Assembly: GCA_026391315.1 (NCBI GenBank)
Contig: JAPLDT010000066.1
Span: forward strand, 1 to 32,020
DNA: 32,020 nt
Source of the DNA: Bacteroidia bacterium
GTDB lineage: Bacteria > Bacteroidota > Bacteroidia > Bacteroidales > Prolixibacteraceae
Direction of reading: 5' to 3'
Part shown: positions 7,528 through 18,100 of the stretch, piece after piece
How positions within the stretch are numbered: the stretch's first letter is position 1
Layout: every line of letters starts with the position of its first letter
Notes under the pieces: model-generated
Seen by the model: only the letters and a program-made list of their open reading frames with translations
What the model was told of the DNA's origin: nothing
The model's database searches: none
Program-made: the position numbers and the translations under genes

Positions 7528-10359
7528 TTATCCTTCCGGTTTTTCTGAACTGACTTTATCTACCAGGTAAACAATGGATTGAAACGGAATTCCTGAGTGG
7601 AGGCTGAGTCCGATTTCACATGTCCGGCTGTTGGAATATCCCCGGAGTACCGATATGGGAAGCTGGGCTTTCAGGGTACGTAAACCATGCTGGTTCAATT
7701 CAGGAAAGGAAAATCCACGGTCGCCGGCAAAACCGCAGCAATTGGTTTCCACTATCACCACCTCCTTCGCGCAAAGTTTGGCCAGGTCAGTCAGTTTTTG
7801 ATCCAATCCCATCTTTTTCAGACTACACACCGGAAAGACTGCGATGGTTTCGTCCAGGGGAGTGATGGTTAATTGAGGCAACAGATGTTCAAGAATAAAC
7901 TCCACCGGTTCGTACAATTTCATTCTTGTTCCCATGTTTTCACGCATGGTATAAAGGCAGGGGCTCATGTCGCACAAGACCGGATACCTTCCATTTTCGC
8001 TTGCCTTCTGAAGGGCAGCTTCAAGTTCGTTCGATTTTTTATCGCCTGCTTCAGTATAACCTTTACTCGAAAAGGCCATCCCGCAGCACAAATCGGACAG
8101 ATTTTCAGGGTAGATGACATCAAATCCTCCTTTTTGCAACAATTTTAGCATCACCGCCGTGAGCTGTTCCCCTTTCTCGTACCCTGAAGGTCCCATACTA
8201 CGGTTAATACAAGAAGGGAAATAGACTACCTTTTGCCTTGATTTGGATTCGTGGATTAACGGGAAAGAGTGGATTTGTTTGGCACCGGTCGGCATCCATG
8301 GGTTCCATGATGGCAATTTGTTGAAGGTGAGCCAGCGGGCGCTTTTTGTGATGGCCGACATGATACGGGTTCCAACCATTTTGTGCACAAAGGCAATGAA
8401 AGTGAGTCCGGTACGCATCGTCCCGGTTACCAGTTTCATCCGGTCGGCCACCCATACACCACGCTTTTGTCCGGTTCCAATCTCTTCCTGACGGATGGAT
8501 TTTATCAACTTTCCTGTGTCGATTTTCACCGGACAGGCGGTCGCGCATAATCCATCGGTGGCACAGGTTTCGTTGCCTGCATAGCGGTATAATTTAAGCA
8601 GTTGTGCAAGCAAATGAGGCTCTTTCCCACTATTTTTCAGACTGGCTATTTCCCGGTAGGTAACGATTCGCTGTCGCGGAGTGAGTGTCAGTTCTGCTGA
8701 CACGCAATTTGGTTCACAAAATCCACATTCGGTACAAGTGTCAATTTGCTCATGCGCAACGGGTATCGGTTTCAGGTTTTTCAGATGTACAAGCGGATCG
8801 TTGTTAAGGATCACACCCGGATTTAGTAACTGTTCCGGATCAAAGATGGCTTTGATCCGTTTCATCAGCATGTAGGCTTCAGCACCCCATTCCAACTCCA
8901 CGAAAGGCGCCATGTTACGACCGGTTCCATGTTCAGCCTTTAGCGCACCGTCGTATTTGTGAACAACAAGTTCAGAAATATCTTCCATGAAATTTTTGTA
9001 CCGTTCCACCTCCTTATCGGTAGCAAAATCCTGCGTGAAAACGAAGTGCAGATTGCCCATCAGGGCATGACCAAAGATGACCGCTTCGTGGTAACCCCAT
9101 TTTTCGAAAAGTTGCTGAAGATCCAGTGTAGCTTCTGCCAACCGAATAACAGGGAAAGCGACATCTTCAATAATCACGGTCGTGCCTTTCTTTCGCATCG
9201 CTCCGATAGAAGGGAACATCCCTTTTCTGATTTTCCAAAGATGGGCGCATTCTGTGGAATCAGCTGTAAACTGTATAGGTTCAACTGTTGGAATATCTTC
9301 TAAAATCCTGGCTATCTGTTTTATCTGAACCTCAAGCAGGCCGGTCTCTGCTGCCCTGGTTTCGACCAAAAGGGCACATACATTTTGATCGAGTGTCTTT
9401 AGATCAACCGCTAATCCTTCTTCCGTTTCTACCGATTTTAAACCAGCCCTGTCGATCAGTTCGACAGCTGCAACCGGCGCTTCCTGCAACAGAATAACTG
9501 CCTTGCATGCCTCGTAAATTGAAGGAAACAGCATCAGTGAACTTGCTTTGCATGGATGCTCTACAACCGTTCTGTATCTGATTTCAGAAATGAAGCCGAG
9601 CGTTCCTTCTGATCCAATTATCAGATGCTGCAGAATATCAATGGGATCTGAAAAATCTATCAGGGCATTGAGACTATACCCTGTCGTATTTTTCATCTTG
9701 TATTTGTGCCGGATCCTCGCTGAAAGTGATTTATTTTCAGTAACAAATTCCTTCAAAAGATCGATTTGATTCAAAAAGCTGTCATGGGATTTTCTGAAAG
9801 AGGCACAACTTTGCTCATCACCGGTATCCAGCAGTGTTCCGTCCTGAAAGATAATCCGCATGCTTAACAATGTCTGGTAAGAGTTGTCAGCAGTTCCGCA
9901 ACACATTCCGCTGGCATTGTTGGCGGCAATCCCACCAATCATTGCAGACTGAATAGATGCAGGATCCGGTCCTATTTTTCTGCCGTATTTTGCGAGCAAG
10001 GCATTGGCCTCGCTGCCTGTAAGTCCGGGCTGTAACCTAATTGCTGCACCATCCTCTTCAACTACCGATTTTTTCCAGTTGTTGCCGGCAATCACCAGCA
10101 ATGAATCGCTAACGGCTTGTCCGGAAAGACTGGTGCCCGCGGCACGAAAGGTAACAGGGATTTTCAGACTGGACGACTCTTCCAGAATCAGCGACACCTC
10201 AGCCTCATTTTTTGCCTTGATCACCATTCGGGGAATGAGCCGGTAAAAGCTGGCATCAGTTCCGAATGCAAGGGTATGCAACGGATCGTGGTAGATGCGG
10301 TTTTTGTCGACAAATGGAACCAGCCGATCGTAAAGTTCCTGAAAATTACCAGTTAGCAT
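7528..10359 (-). CDS. FAD-linked and Fe-S D-lactate dehydrogenase, Dld-II type (GlcD-GlcF fusion)
   Basis: A 943-residue fusion. Residues about 35-180 form an FAD-binding_4 domain (AAGTSLSGQAV, GGIAANNASGMCCG) and about 270-515 the FAD-oxidase C-terminal domain (FGHALMGNLHFVF, KAEHGTGRNM, LLNPGVIL). A ferredoxin-like module follows with C542/C545/C548/C552 (CTECGFCEPNC) and C599/C605/C609 (CATDGLCATACP). Two cysteine-rich CCG regions close the protein (LCCGMAFSSKG, NCCGFAGDRGF). This is the layout of Shewanella Dld-II, a membrane-associated D-lactate oxidase passing electrons to quinone or cytochrome. YdiJ-type D-2-hydroxyglutarate dehydrogenases share the layout, so the 2-hydroxyacid substrate is not certain. 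It follows the DUF4143 ATPase gene on the same strand after 49 bases. Confidence 0.9.
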   Translation of the reverse strand: MLTGNFQELYDRLVPFVDKNRIYHDPLHTLAFGTDASFYRLIPRMVIKAKNEAEVSLILEESSSLKIPVTFRAAGTSLSGQAVSDSLLVIAGNNWKKSVVEEDGAAIRLQPGLTGSEANALLAKYGRKIGPDPASIQSAMIGGIAANNASGMCCGTADNSYQTLLSMRIIFQDGTLLDTGDEQSCASFRKSHDSFLNQIDLLKEFVTENKSLSARIRHKYKMKNTTGYSLNALIDFSDPIDILQHLIIGSEGTLGFISEIRYRTVVEHPCKASSLMLFPSIYEACKAVILLQEAPVAAVELIDRAGLKSVETEEGLAVDLKTLDQNVCALLVETRAAETGLLEVQIKQIARILEDIPTVEPIQFTADSTECAHLWKIRKGMFPSIGAMRKKGTTVIIEDVAFPVIRLAEATLDLQQLFEKWGYHEAVIFGHALMGNLHFVFTQDFATDKEVERYKNFMEDISELVVHKYDGALKAEHGTGRNMAPFVELEWGAEAYMLMKRIKAIFDPEQLLNPGVILNNDPLVHLKNLKPIPVAHEQIDTCTECGFCEPNCVSAELTLTPRQRIVTYREIASLKNSGKEPHLLAQLLKLYRYAGNETCATDGLCATACPVKIDTGKLIKSIRQEEIGTGQKRGVWVADRMKLVTGTMRTGLTFIAFVHKMVGTRIMSAITKSARWLTFNKLPSWNPWMPTGAKQIHSFPLIHESKSRQKVVYFPSCINRSMGPSGYEKGEQLTAVMLKLLQKGGFDVIYPENLSDLCCGMAFSSKGYTEAGDKKSNELEAALQKASENGRYPVLCDMSPCLYTMRENMGTRMKLYEPVEFILEHLLPQLTITPLDETIAVFPVCSLKKMGLDQKLTDLAKLCAKEVVIVETNCCGFAGDRGFSFPELNQHGLRTLKAQLPISVLRGYSNSRTCEIGLSLHSGIPFQSIVYLVDKVSSEKPEG

Positions 10360-10408
10360 GAAGGTGAATGAGGATGATTAGTTGGCATTAAAAGTAGGAT
10401 AAATTTGA

Positions 10409-11548
10409 TTAAAGCATTCCTTCCAGCAGCAAATCGAGGTAGTTTTTACGGTTGATCAGCTGAAATCCTCCATGGTATTCTTCCTGCCACAATTTGGGCG
10501 GTTTTACATTGTCCTTTGTCATCTTAATTTCAAATCCCATCAATCCGTCTTCTCCCTCTTCGACATAATCGATTTCGGCTCCGGTGTAGGTGCGCCAAAA
10601 ATAGGAATGAACCATCTTCCGATTGTAAAGAAGTTGTTTGCGGCGTTCAGCGATCACGAAATTTTCCCATAGACTACCTGCGTCGATGCGTAAATGAAGC
10701 GGTTTGAGGTTGTCGATCAGGTAATTTCGAATTCCTATATCGTAGAAATATATTTTGTCCATTTTGGCTACCTCTTTGCGTAGATTTCTGTTGTAAGAGG
10801 GCAACCGGAAGATCACAAAAGCCTTTTCAAGCAAGTCGATGTATCGTTCAACGGTTTCGCGGTTGATCGAAAGGGTCTGGGACAACTCATTGACCGAAAC
10901 CAACTGTCCAACCTGGAATGCCAGTAAACGCAACAAATCCCTGATCTTGGCCGTGTATTTCACATTGGTCAGCTGAAGAACATCCATGTACAAATAGGAG
11001 TCGCAGATTTCACCGAGGAAGTTGCACTTTTGGTTGGCACTGGCCATGAAAATTTCCGGGTACATACCAAAACGCAGCAACTCTTCCAATTGCTGATCCA
11101 ATTCAAATTTGTTCTTGCCTGCAATGATTTCACTCAGTGAAAATGGAAGCAGATGGAAAACCGTTTTTCGTCCTGTCAAGGGTTCAGCAGCTCGGTTGGC
11201 CATTTCGAAGGAGGAAGAACCGGTAGCGATCACCTTCAAATGGGGCAATTCATCATAAAGAACTTTTAGCGCCAGCCCGATATCCTGTACGCGTTGAGCT
11301 TCATCTATAATTAGCAATTGATACCCTTCCGTGAGTTCCGAGATTGTTTGAATATCGCGTTGCATGAGGAGCAATTCATTGTCGAGCAGATCAGCAGAAA
11401 GGTACTTTACCTTCCATCCGGAAAGTTTCCCCAATTGTTTGACAAGGGTTGTCTTGCCAACCTGACGTGGACCATAAATCAACAAAACTTTTCTGCTCGA
11501 TTTTAGCTGATCGAGGCAGGCAGTTTCGATGTGTCGTTGAATGTTCAT
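10409..11548 (-). CDS. AAA-family ATPase with DUF4143 domain
   Basis: A 379-residue protein with Walker A GPRQVGKTT (26-34), Walker B LLIIDEAQ (78-85), a sensor-like VIATGSSSFEMA (about 110-121) and an arginine-rich LTGRKTVFHLLPFSLSE segment. A winged-helix-like and DUF4143 C-terminal half follows (SINRETVERYIDLLEKAFVI, YNRNLRKEVAKMDKIYFYDI, YFWRTYTGAEIDYVEE). Its GAEIDYV/ FEIKM residues resemble the PD-(D/E)xK-like core noted in DUF4143. These ATPases are multi-copy in Bacteroidota and have no established function. The gene starts 39 bases from three tandem 32-bp dyad repeats, which may regulate it or mark it as a mobile unit. Confidence 0.9.
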   Translation of the reverse strand: MNIQRHIETACLDQLKSSRKVLLIYGPRQVGKTTLVKQLGKLSGWKVKYLSADLLDNELLLMQRDIQTISELTEGYQLLIIDEAQRVQDIGLALKVLYDELPHLKVIATGSSSFEMANRAAEPLTGRKTVFHLLPFSLSEIIAGKNKFELDQQLEELLRFGMYPEIFMASANQKCNFLGEICDSYLYMDVLQLTNVKYTAKIRDLLRLLAFQVGQLVSVNELSQTLSINRETVERYIDLLEKAFVIFRLPSYNRNLRKEVAKMDKIYFYDIGIRNYLIDNLKPLHLRIDAGSLWENFVIAERRKQLLYNRKMVHSYFWRTYTGAEIDYVEEGEDGLMGFEIKMTKDNVKPPKLWQEEYHGGFQLINRKNYLDLLLEGML

Positions 11549-11587
11549 GGTATAAATTTCAACACAAATATACTAAGATTATTTTAA

Positions 11588-11683
11588 AACCAGCATAATT
11601 CGCGTGAAAATTGCTGGTTAACCAGCAAAATTCGCGTGAAAATTGCCGGTTAACCAGCATAATTCGCGTGAAAATTGCTGGTT
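11588..11683. repeat. Three abutting 32-bp dyad repeats upstream of the DUF4143 gene
   Basis: Units at 11588-11619, 11620-11651 and 11652-11683 are directly adjacent. The first and third are identical; the second differs at two positions. Each begins AACCAGC and ends GCTGGTT (GCCGGTT in unit 2), so every unit is itself a dyad with an inner AATTCGCGTGAAAATT. The spacing of 32 bases is about three helical turns, which would put bound proteins on the same face. It lies between the divergent DUF4143 and ggt genes. There are no spacers, so it is not a CRISPR array. Confidence 0.93.
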
Positions 11684-11845
11684 GATGAATCTGGAATCTG
11701 TTTTTGAAATGGAAAGTTCAAGGTAATCAATGAGTAAAAATGCTATAAATTCGATTTTGTCTGCTTCCTATATTGCCGGAAGATAACTATATTTACCAGC
11801 CATTCCGACTTACAAACAGAGAACCGGAAGCAATTTAAAATTATT

Positions 11846-13534
11846 ATGAAGAATACTATTTTGATGCTTTTCGTTGTTCTAATATCAGTCAACCTAGCTG
11901 CCCAGGATCGTATTACCGGCCACACTTTTGCTACACGTTCTGAGGTGATTGCACAGCATGGGATGGCTTGTACCAGTCAGCCATTGGCAACCCAGGTAGC
12001 TCTTGATATCCTTAAAGCCGGCGGCAACGCGGTAGATGCAGCCATAGCAGCCAATGCCGTGCTTGGATTGGTAGAACCCGTCAGCAATGGCATTGGGGGT
12101 GATCTGTTTGCCATCGTGTGGGATGCAAAAACGCAGAAACTTTATGGTTTGAATGCCAGTGGCCGATCCCCGTATGATCTGACTTACGAATATTTCAAAA
12201 AACACGGTATTACCCGAATTCCCGCCTTCGGACCGTTGTCGGTATCGGTACCCGGATGTGTGGATGGTTGGTCCGAACTACACAAAAAATTTGGAAAACT
12301 TCCCTTCCAGGACCTGCTGAAACCGGCCATCAATTATGCCAGGGAGGGATTTCCGGTCACTGAGGTCATCGCCTATTACTGGAATTCAAATTCGAGGAAC
12401 CTGCAAAAATATCCGGGGTTCAAAGAGATATACATGCCAAACGGAAAAGCGCCTGCCAAAGGTGAGGTGTTTAAAAACCCATATCTGGCTGCCACGCTCG
12501 AAAAAATTGCTACTGGAGGACGAGATGCCTTCTACAAAGGAGAAGTGGCTCAGAAGATTGCCGGTTACATGAAGGAACAGGGAGGATTCTTGAGTGTCAG
12601 GGACCTGGCGGATCATCATTCGGATTGGGTCGAACCCATCTCTACCAACTACCGTGGATACGATGTATGGGAATTGCCACCGAACGGTCAGGGTACTGCC
12701 GTGTTACAAATGCTCAATATGCTTGAGAATTTTGATATCGCGGGAATGGGTTTCGGTAGCGCTGCCTACATCCATACCTTCGTTGAGACAAAGAAGCTGG
12801 CCTTTGAGGATCGTGCCAAATATTATGCTGATCCCGATTTTGCCAAAATTCCGATTGAAAAACTGATTTCCAAAACCTATGCCAAAGAGCGGCTAAAACT
12901 TTTTGATGCCACGAGATCAGCCAAAAGCTATCCTGCCGGAAACCTCGAACAGGGAAATACCATCTACATGACCACTGCCGACAAGGAGGGGAACATGGTT
13001 TCGCTGATTCAAAGCAATTACCGTGGGATGGGATCAGGAATGACTCCCGGAAAGCTGGGATTTATTCTGCAGGATCGTGGGGAGATGTTTATCATCGATT
13101 CGACCCACATGAACCGTTATGAACCGCACAAAAGGCCTTTCCACACCATCATTCCGGCATTTATCACCAAAGATGGCAAGCCCTTCATCAGCTTTGGACT
13201 GATGGGCGGTTCCATGCAGCCGCAGGGTCATGTGCAGATGGTGGTCAATCTGATCGATTTTGGTATGAATCTGCAGGAGGCAGGTGATGCGCCGCGGATA
13301 TGTCATGAGGGATCCAGCGAACCTACCGGTGAAACCATGACGGATGGGGGAGTGGTTTATCTTGAAAGTGGAATCCCTTATGAGACCATCCGGCAACTGC
13401 TGGGCAAAGGGCACCAGATTCAGTTTATCAACGGAATTTATGGTGGATACCAGGCCATCAAATGGGACGAAAAAAATAAAGTTTATTTCGGAGCTTCCGA
13501 ATCCAGGAAGGACGGACAAGCAGCGGGATACTGA
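11846..13534 (+). CDS. ggt: Gamma-glutamyltransferase, exported
   Basis: A 562-residue protein with a signal peptide (MKNTILMLFVVLISVNLAAQ) and the whole GGT fold: GMACTSQPLATQVALDILKA, GGNAVDAAIAANAVLGLVEP, NGIGGDLFAIVWD. The autoprocessing site is at T372 in EQGNTIYMTTADKEGN, where the threonine becomes the N-terminal nucleophile of the small subunit. Downstream are the oxyanion-loop-like MGGSMQPQGHVQM and the small-subunit end GGYQAIKW. It would cleave or transfer gamma-glutamyl groups of glutathione and related compounds in the periplasm. Residue positions after the nucleophile (SNYRGMGSGM) differ from E. coli Ggt, as is common for this branch. It is divergent from the DUF4143 gene. Confidence 0.93.
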   Translation: MKNTILMLFVVLISVNLAAQDRITGHTFATRSEVIAQHGMACTSQPLATQVALDILKAGGNAVDAAIAANAVLGLVEPVSNGIGGDLFAIVWDAKTQKLYGLNASGRSPYDLTYEYFKKHGITRIPAFGPLSVSVPGCVDGWSELHKKFGKLPFQDLLKPAINYAREGFPVTEVIAYYWNSNSRNLQKYPGFKEIYMPNGKAPAKGEVFKNPYLAATLEKIATGGRDAFYKGEVAQKIAGYMKEQGGFLSVRDLADHHSDWVEPISTNYRGYDVWELPPNGQGTAVLQMLNMLENFDIAGMGFGSAAYIHTFVETKKLAFEDRAKYYADPDFAKIPIEKLISKTYAKERLKLFDATRSAKSYPAGNLEQGNTIYMTTADKEGNMVSLIQSNYRGMGSGMTPGKLGFILQDRGEMFIIDSTHMNRYEPHKRPFHTIIPAFITKDGKPFISFGLMGGSMQPQGHVQMVVNLIDFGMNLQEAGDAPRICHEGSSEPTGETMTDGGVVYLESGIPYETIRQLLGKGHQIQFINGIYGGYQAIKWDEKNKVYFGASESRKDGQAAGY

Positions 13535-13736
13535 AAAAGGACTGGGAGACTTGGGGACCAAGGGACTGATGGACTTTGAGATACAATTTTCAGAACTGAG
13601 TAAAAAGGGGAAACGAGGAAACAATGAAACGGAGAAAATATAATTAAGTATAGTGGCGAAGTACTTTAGTCACTCTAGTCACTTTAGTTCACTTTAGTCA
13701 CTTGCATTTAGATTAACTATAATAATTGATATAAAC
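13535..13736. other. Spacer with short tandem repeats
   Basis: The first half has degenerate words of the type GGGACT (13540-13585). At 13663-13699 four units of 9-10 bases are tandem: ACTTTAGTC, ACTCTAGTC, ACTTTAGTTC, ACTTTAGTC. No gene is visible. The tandem block sits about 40 bases before the start of the Gfo/Idh/MocA gene. Confidence 0.7.
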
Positions 13737-14987
13737 ATGAAGAGAAGAAGCTTTCTGAACACATCGCTTGCCATGGCAGGTATCATGGTAATACCGAGGC
13801 ATGTACTCGGCGGAACAGGTTTTACCGCACCCAGTGATCAGCTTACCAAAGCCATTATCGGTGTAGGCGGGATGGGTCGCGGACACATTGGCTACGAAGA
13901 TACAAGGGTTGTGGCCATTTGTGATGTAGATAAGAATCACCTCGCACAGGTCCAAAAGATGATTCCGAATCCGGTAAAGACCTACCACGATTTTAGGGAG
14001 TTGCTGCTGCAACCCGATATCGATATCGTACACATTGCCACACCTCCGCATTGGCATGGCATCATGGCTGTTGAGGCCGCCCGTGCCGGGAAAGACATCT
14101 GGTGTGAAAAACCAATGACCCGTACCATTGGAGAAGGTCTTCGGGTGGTTGAGGAGATCAACAAATACGACAGAATATTCAGGTTGAATACATGGTTTCG
14201 TTTCAAGGATACTTTTTATGGGTTGGGTACGGATGTTAAACCACTGAAAAAGGTGATCCAAAGTGGGATTCTGGGTTGGCCGCTCAAGGTAACTGTCAGC
14301 GGAATAACCGGGTATGACTGGAAATTCTATTGGAGTGGTGAGCGAAATCTCAAACCAATGCCGGTACCCGAAGAGCTCGATTACGACATGTGGCTTGGTC
14401 CTGCCCCCTACAAACCCTACAATCCCGAACGTGTCCATGCCAAGTTCAGGGGCTACTGGGATTATGACGGAGGAGGTTTGGGCGATATGGGTCAGCACTA
14501 CCTCGATCCGGTACAATACCTGCTGGGGAAAGACGATACCAGTCCTGTCAAAGTCGAAGTGGATGCACCTGAGCAACATTACGATGCGGTAGGTTCATGG
14601 CGGAGAATAGAGTATACCTATGCCGACGGTTGCAAAATCATTCTGGATGGTGAGAACCGCGACAAGGATGCTGCCTACATCGAAGGTCCCAATGGAAAGA
14701 TTTTCAGAGGTTTCAAATCTACGATCCCAAATCTTCAATCATTTATAGAGACGCTGCCGGATCCAGAACCACAAATTACCACATTCACGGAATCGGTGAA
14801 AACCAGGAAGAAATTCGCACTGAATGAGATGAATGGTTACCACTCCTGCACGGTGGTTAACATGGGAATCATCGCACTTCAATTGGGACGCACGTTGCAT
14901 TTCGATCCTGCCACACAGCAGTTTATCGATGATGAAGCTGCCAATAGATTAATCAATCAACCCATGCGTGCACCCTGGAGTATATAG
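13737..14987 (+). CDS. Gfo/Idh/MocA family oxidoreductase with Tat signal
   Basis: A 416-residue protein whose N-terminus, MKRRSFLNTSLAMAGIMVIP, is a twin-arginine signal, so it is exported folded with its nucleotide. The Rossmann motif is AIIGVGGMGRGHIG, followed by the family EKP motif in WCEKPMTRT (about residues 121-129) and the catalytic-region GDMGQHYLDPVQYLLG. The C-terminal half is the mixed alpha/beta substrate domain. Family members oxidise or epimerise sugars, inositols or glycosides with bound NAD(P). The next gene encodes DUF1080 domains, now linked to 3-keto-glycoside hydrolysis, so oxidation at sugar C3 is a reasonable guess. The exact substrate cannot be read from the sequence; GH109-type activity is an alternative. 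Confidence 0.9.
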   Translation: MKRRSFLNTSLAMAGIMVIPRHVLGGTGFTAPSDQLTKAIIGVGGMGRGHIGYEDTRVVAICDVDKNHLAQVQKMIPNPVKTYHDFRELLLQPDIDIVHIATPPHWHGIMAVEAARAGKDIWCEKPMTRTIGEGLRVVEEINKYDRIFRLNTWFRFKDTFYGLGTDVKPLKKVIQSGILGWPLKVTVSGITGYDWKFYWSGERNLKPMPVPEELDYDMWLGPAPYKPYNPERVHAKFRGYWDYDGGGLGDMGQHYLDPVQYLLGKDDTSPVKVEVDAPEQHYDAVGSWRRIEYTYADGCKIILDGENRDKDAAYIEGPNGKIFRGFKSTIPNLQSFIETLPDPEPQITTFTESVKTRKKFALNEMNGYHSCTVVNMGIIALQLGRTLHFDPATQQFIDDEAANRLINQPMRAPWSI

Positions 14988-15013
14988 TACTTAAATTCAA
15001 AGAGATGCATCTT

Positions 15014-15109
15014 TTTCTTTGCGATCTCTGCGAAATCCTTTGCGACCTTTGCGAGAAAAATAGTCACGCAAAATACGCAAAGAGAAGACGCAAAAAAGCG
15101 CAAAGAAAA
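15014..15109. repeat. Inverted repeat built of CTTTGCG words
   Basis: The left arm (15014-15055) has CTTTGCG/CTCTGCG/CTTTGCG/CTTTGCG at intervals of about 9-16 bases, and the right arm (15065-15106) has the complements CGCAAA four times. It would form a long imperfect stem between the oxidoreductase and the HEAT/DUF1080 gene. Sequences of this CTTTGCG type are widespread multi-copy intergenic repeats in bacteria. Confidence 0.8.
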
Positions 15110-15153
15110 TTTTATCAGTTTCTACAAATTATAATGTTCCAAGAAAAAACGAT

Positions 15154-18100
15154 ATGAAGAAAATAGGTTTGTTTTTAATGGTTGTCTCGCTGATACTTGC
15201 ATTTAGCTCGAATGGCAGGGGTCAGATCAACCGTACCATCAATACCAAAGTTGCGGATGCCCTCGCACAAGTGCCAACCAAAGATGACGTCAGGCTGAAT
15301 GTGCTGATGAGCGAAGTAGCTGAAATGAAAGAGGAGGGATTTGCCCTTTTTGCAGCCAAAATTATACCTCCAGGTACCGGAGATGACGTAGCAGCCAGAT
15401 TTGTGGTAGCTAGCCTCTCAAAATATGTTTCCCAATTCGGTAAAGAAGCCGACAAACGGATGGTAGAGAATGGATTGCTGAAAGCCGTTCAGGGCAGTTC
15501 AGACAAGGATGTCCAATCTTTTTACCTTACGCAGCTCTATTTTGTTGCGACCGATCAGTCGGTTGCTACATTGAGCCAGTTCCTGACTGATGAAAAATTG
15601 TGCGATGCCGCTGTCAAAGTATTGTTGGCAGTTGCGACTCCATCCGCAGGCGATGCCATGTTGAAAAAATTGGAAGGTTCTCAGGGAATTGCAGCCCTGG
15701 CTCTTGCCAAAGCTGTCGGCCAGATGAAGATGGAAGCAGCCAATCCAATCCTGATCAAAAAAATGGGTGGTGCAGATGCCAAACTGCAAAGGGTGATACT
15801 GGTAGCGATAGCTCAAATTGCATCCAAAGAGAGTTTTGCCTTTTTATCAGACAAAGCTGCAAAAGCAAAATACATGTACGAACCTACCGGGATTGTCTCC
15901 TCACTGGTTACCTACGCTGGTCGACTAGGGGCTAGTGGCAATCTGACGCTCTGCGACAAAGTAGTCACAACTCTACTGACCAACTGCAAAGAGAAATCTC
16001 AATTGCAGTACCGCTCTGCTGCCCTGGCCGTAAAAGCGAAATATTGGGGAGTGGAGGCGCAGCCACTCCTGCTGAAAGAGTTTGACAACGCCGACAAGGC
16101 TTACCGTGCCGGTGTGATGAATCTGGCAGCTGCCTCGTCGGATGTGGCCGTGACCCGTCAGTGGATCGCAAAATCGAAAACCGTCACCGGCGAAAAAAGA
16201 GCCGAAATTGTTGAGATGCTCGGACGCAAAGGTTGTAAAGATCCGATGGCTACCTTTGAATCACTTCTTTCTGACCCATCGGAGGAGGTTAGAATTGAGG
16301 CAATCAATGCCATATCAAACATCAGGGTACCTGCTGCTACAACTGCACTTGAAGACCACCTGATCAAAGGATTGGATGCTGTTGCTACCGCGAAAGCGCT
16401 TTCCCGTATGTTGGACGGAAAACATATCGACAGGCTGGCACAGTCACTGGATGGAGCCCCGAAAGCAGCAAAAGTCGAGATCATTAAACTGATTGGCGCC
16501 AAGGCAGGTAACTGGAATTTCGATAAAATGGTTGGACTTACAGCGAACAAGGACCAGGATATTTCCGCTGCTGCCTATACCGCTCTGAAGAATTTGTCGA
16601 ACGAAGAAAATATTCCCGTTCTGCTGGATCTTTTGAAGAAAGCATCCACGAAAGAGCAAATCGTAGCGGTTCAGCTTTCCTTGATTCATGCTGCTTCTGC
16701 TTTAGACAAAGAAGAGACCGGCAAATTCGTTGCTGAATTGAGTAAAATGAATGATCCTGGCCGTACCCTGGAAATTTTCTCAAAACTGGGTGGCCGTGAT
16801 GCCCTGAAACAGGTGATTGATGCCTTTGGATCCAGCGATCAGGCAGTTAAGGAGACAGCCTTCAATGCGTTGCTAAAGTGGAGCAATGCCGATGCAACTG
16901 ATGCACTATACAAAATTTGCGCTGCCAATCCGGACTATCAGGCCAGGGCCTTCAAAGGCTTTATCAGCCTGGTTGCTACCCCTGCAGTTCCTGAAGACCA
17001 AAAATTGCTGCAATACCGCAAGTTGATGCCTCTGGCTCAAACTGACGAGCAAAAATTGATGGTGATCGACAGACTGGGCGATGTAAAGACTTTTTCTGCT
17101 CTTATCTATGCAGCTAATTTCCTCGATGACAAGGCGCTTCAATCCGATGCAGCCAATTCCGTTATCCAGATTGCTTTGCCTGGTTCAGGTAAGACGGTAG
17201 GTTTGACAGGTGAAATCGTCAAAGCCGCCTTATCCAAATCTGCCGGCCTTTTGAAAGGGGCGGAGAGTGATTATGACAAAGAGAAGGTTAAAAAATACCT
17301 GGCTTCGATGCCGGATGAGAAGGGATATGTAACCATGTTCAACGGGAAGGACCTTACCGGTTGGAAAGGTTTGGTGGGCAATCCGGTTACAAGGGCTAAA
17401 ATGACTGAAAAGGAACTGGCCTCCAAACAGGTTGAAGCCAATGCCAAAGCAGCAAAACTCTGGAGTGTCAAAGATAATTCGATTGTTTTCAGCGGATCAG
17501 GCGACAATCTGTGCTCCGAAAAACAGTACGGGGATTTCGAGATGATCGTGGATTGGCGCATCACCAAAAAAGGAGACAGCGGAATCTACCTGAGAGGTTC
17601 CCCACAGGTTCAGATCTGGGATACTTCCAGGGTTGAAGTAGGCGCCCAGGTTGGATCGGGGGGACTGTACAACAACGCCAAATTCAGAAGCACTCCATTG
17701 AAAGTTGCAGACAATCCCATTGGCGAATGGAACCATTTCTACATCAAAATGGTTGGAGAAAAGGTGACGGTCACTTTGAACGGAGTTTTGGTCGTCGACC
17801 AGGTGCCGCTCGAGAATTACTGGGACCGTTCGATCCCTATCTTCCCGAAGGATGCCATAGAACTACAGGCACACGGCACAGATCTTGCCTTCCGCGACAT
17901 CTATGTAAACGAGATCAACGACAACAACTATGTCCTTTCGGCTGAAGAGCAAAAGGAGGGATTTGTTCCCCTTTTCAACGGCATCAATTTCGACGGTTGG
18001 ACAGGGAATACGGTCGATTATGAAGTAAAAAATGGTGAGATTGTCCTGAATATCGACAATGGTCCTTCACATGGAAACCTCTTCACACAGGGCGAATACC

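Noticed and set aside
11588-11683. Possible CRISPR array
   Set aside because: The repeats abut with no spacers and no cas genes are nearby; this is a tandem dyad array.
13713-14579. 288-residue minus-strand frame
   Set aside because: It is antisense to the clear Gfo/Idh/MocA gene and has no domain pattern of its own.
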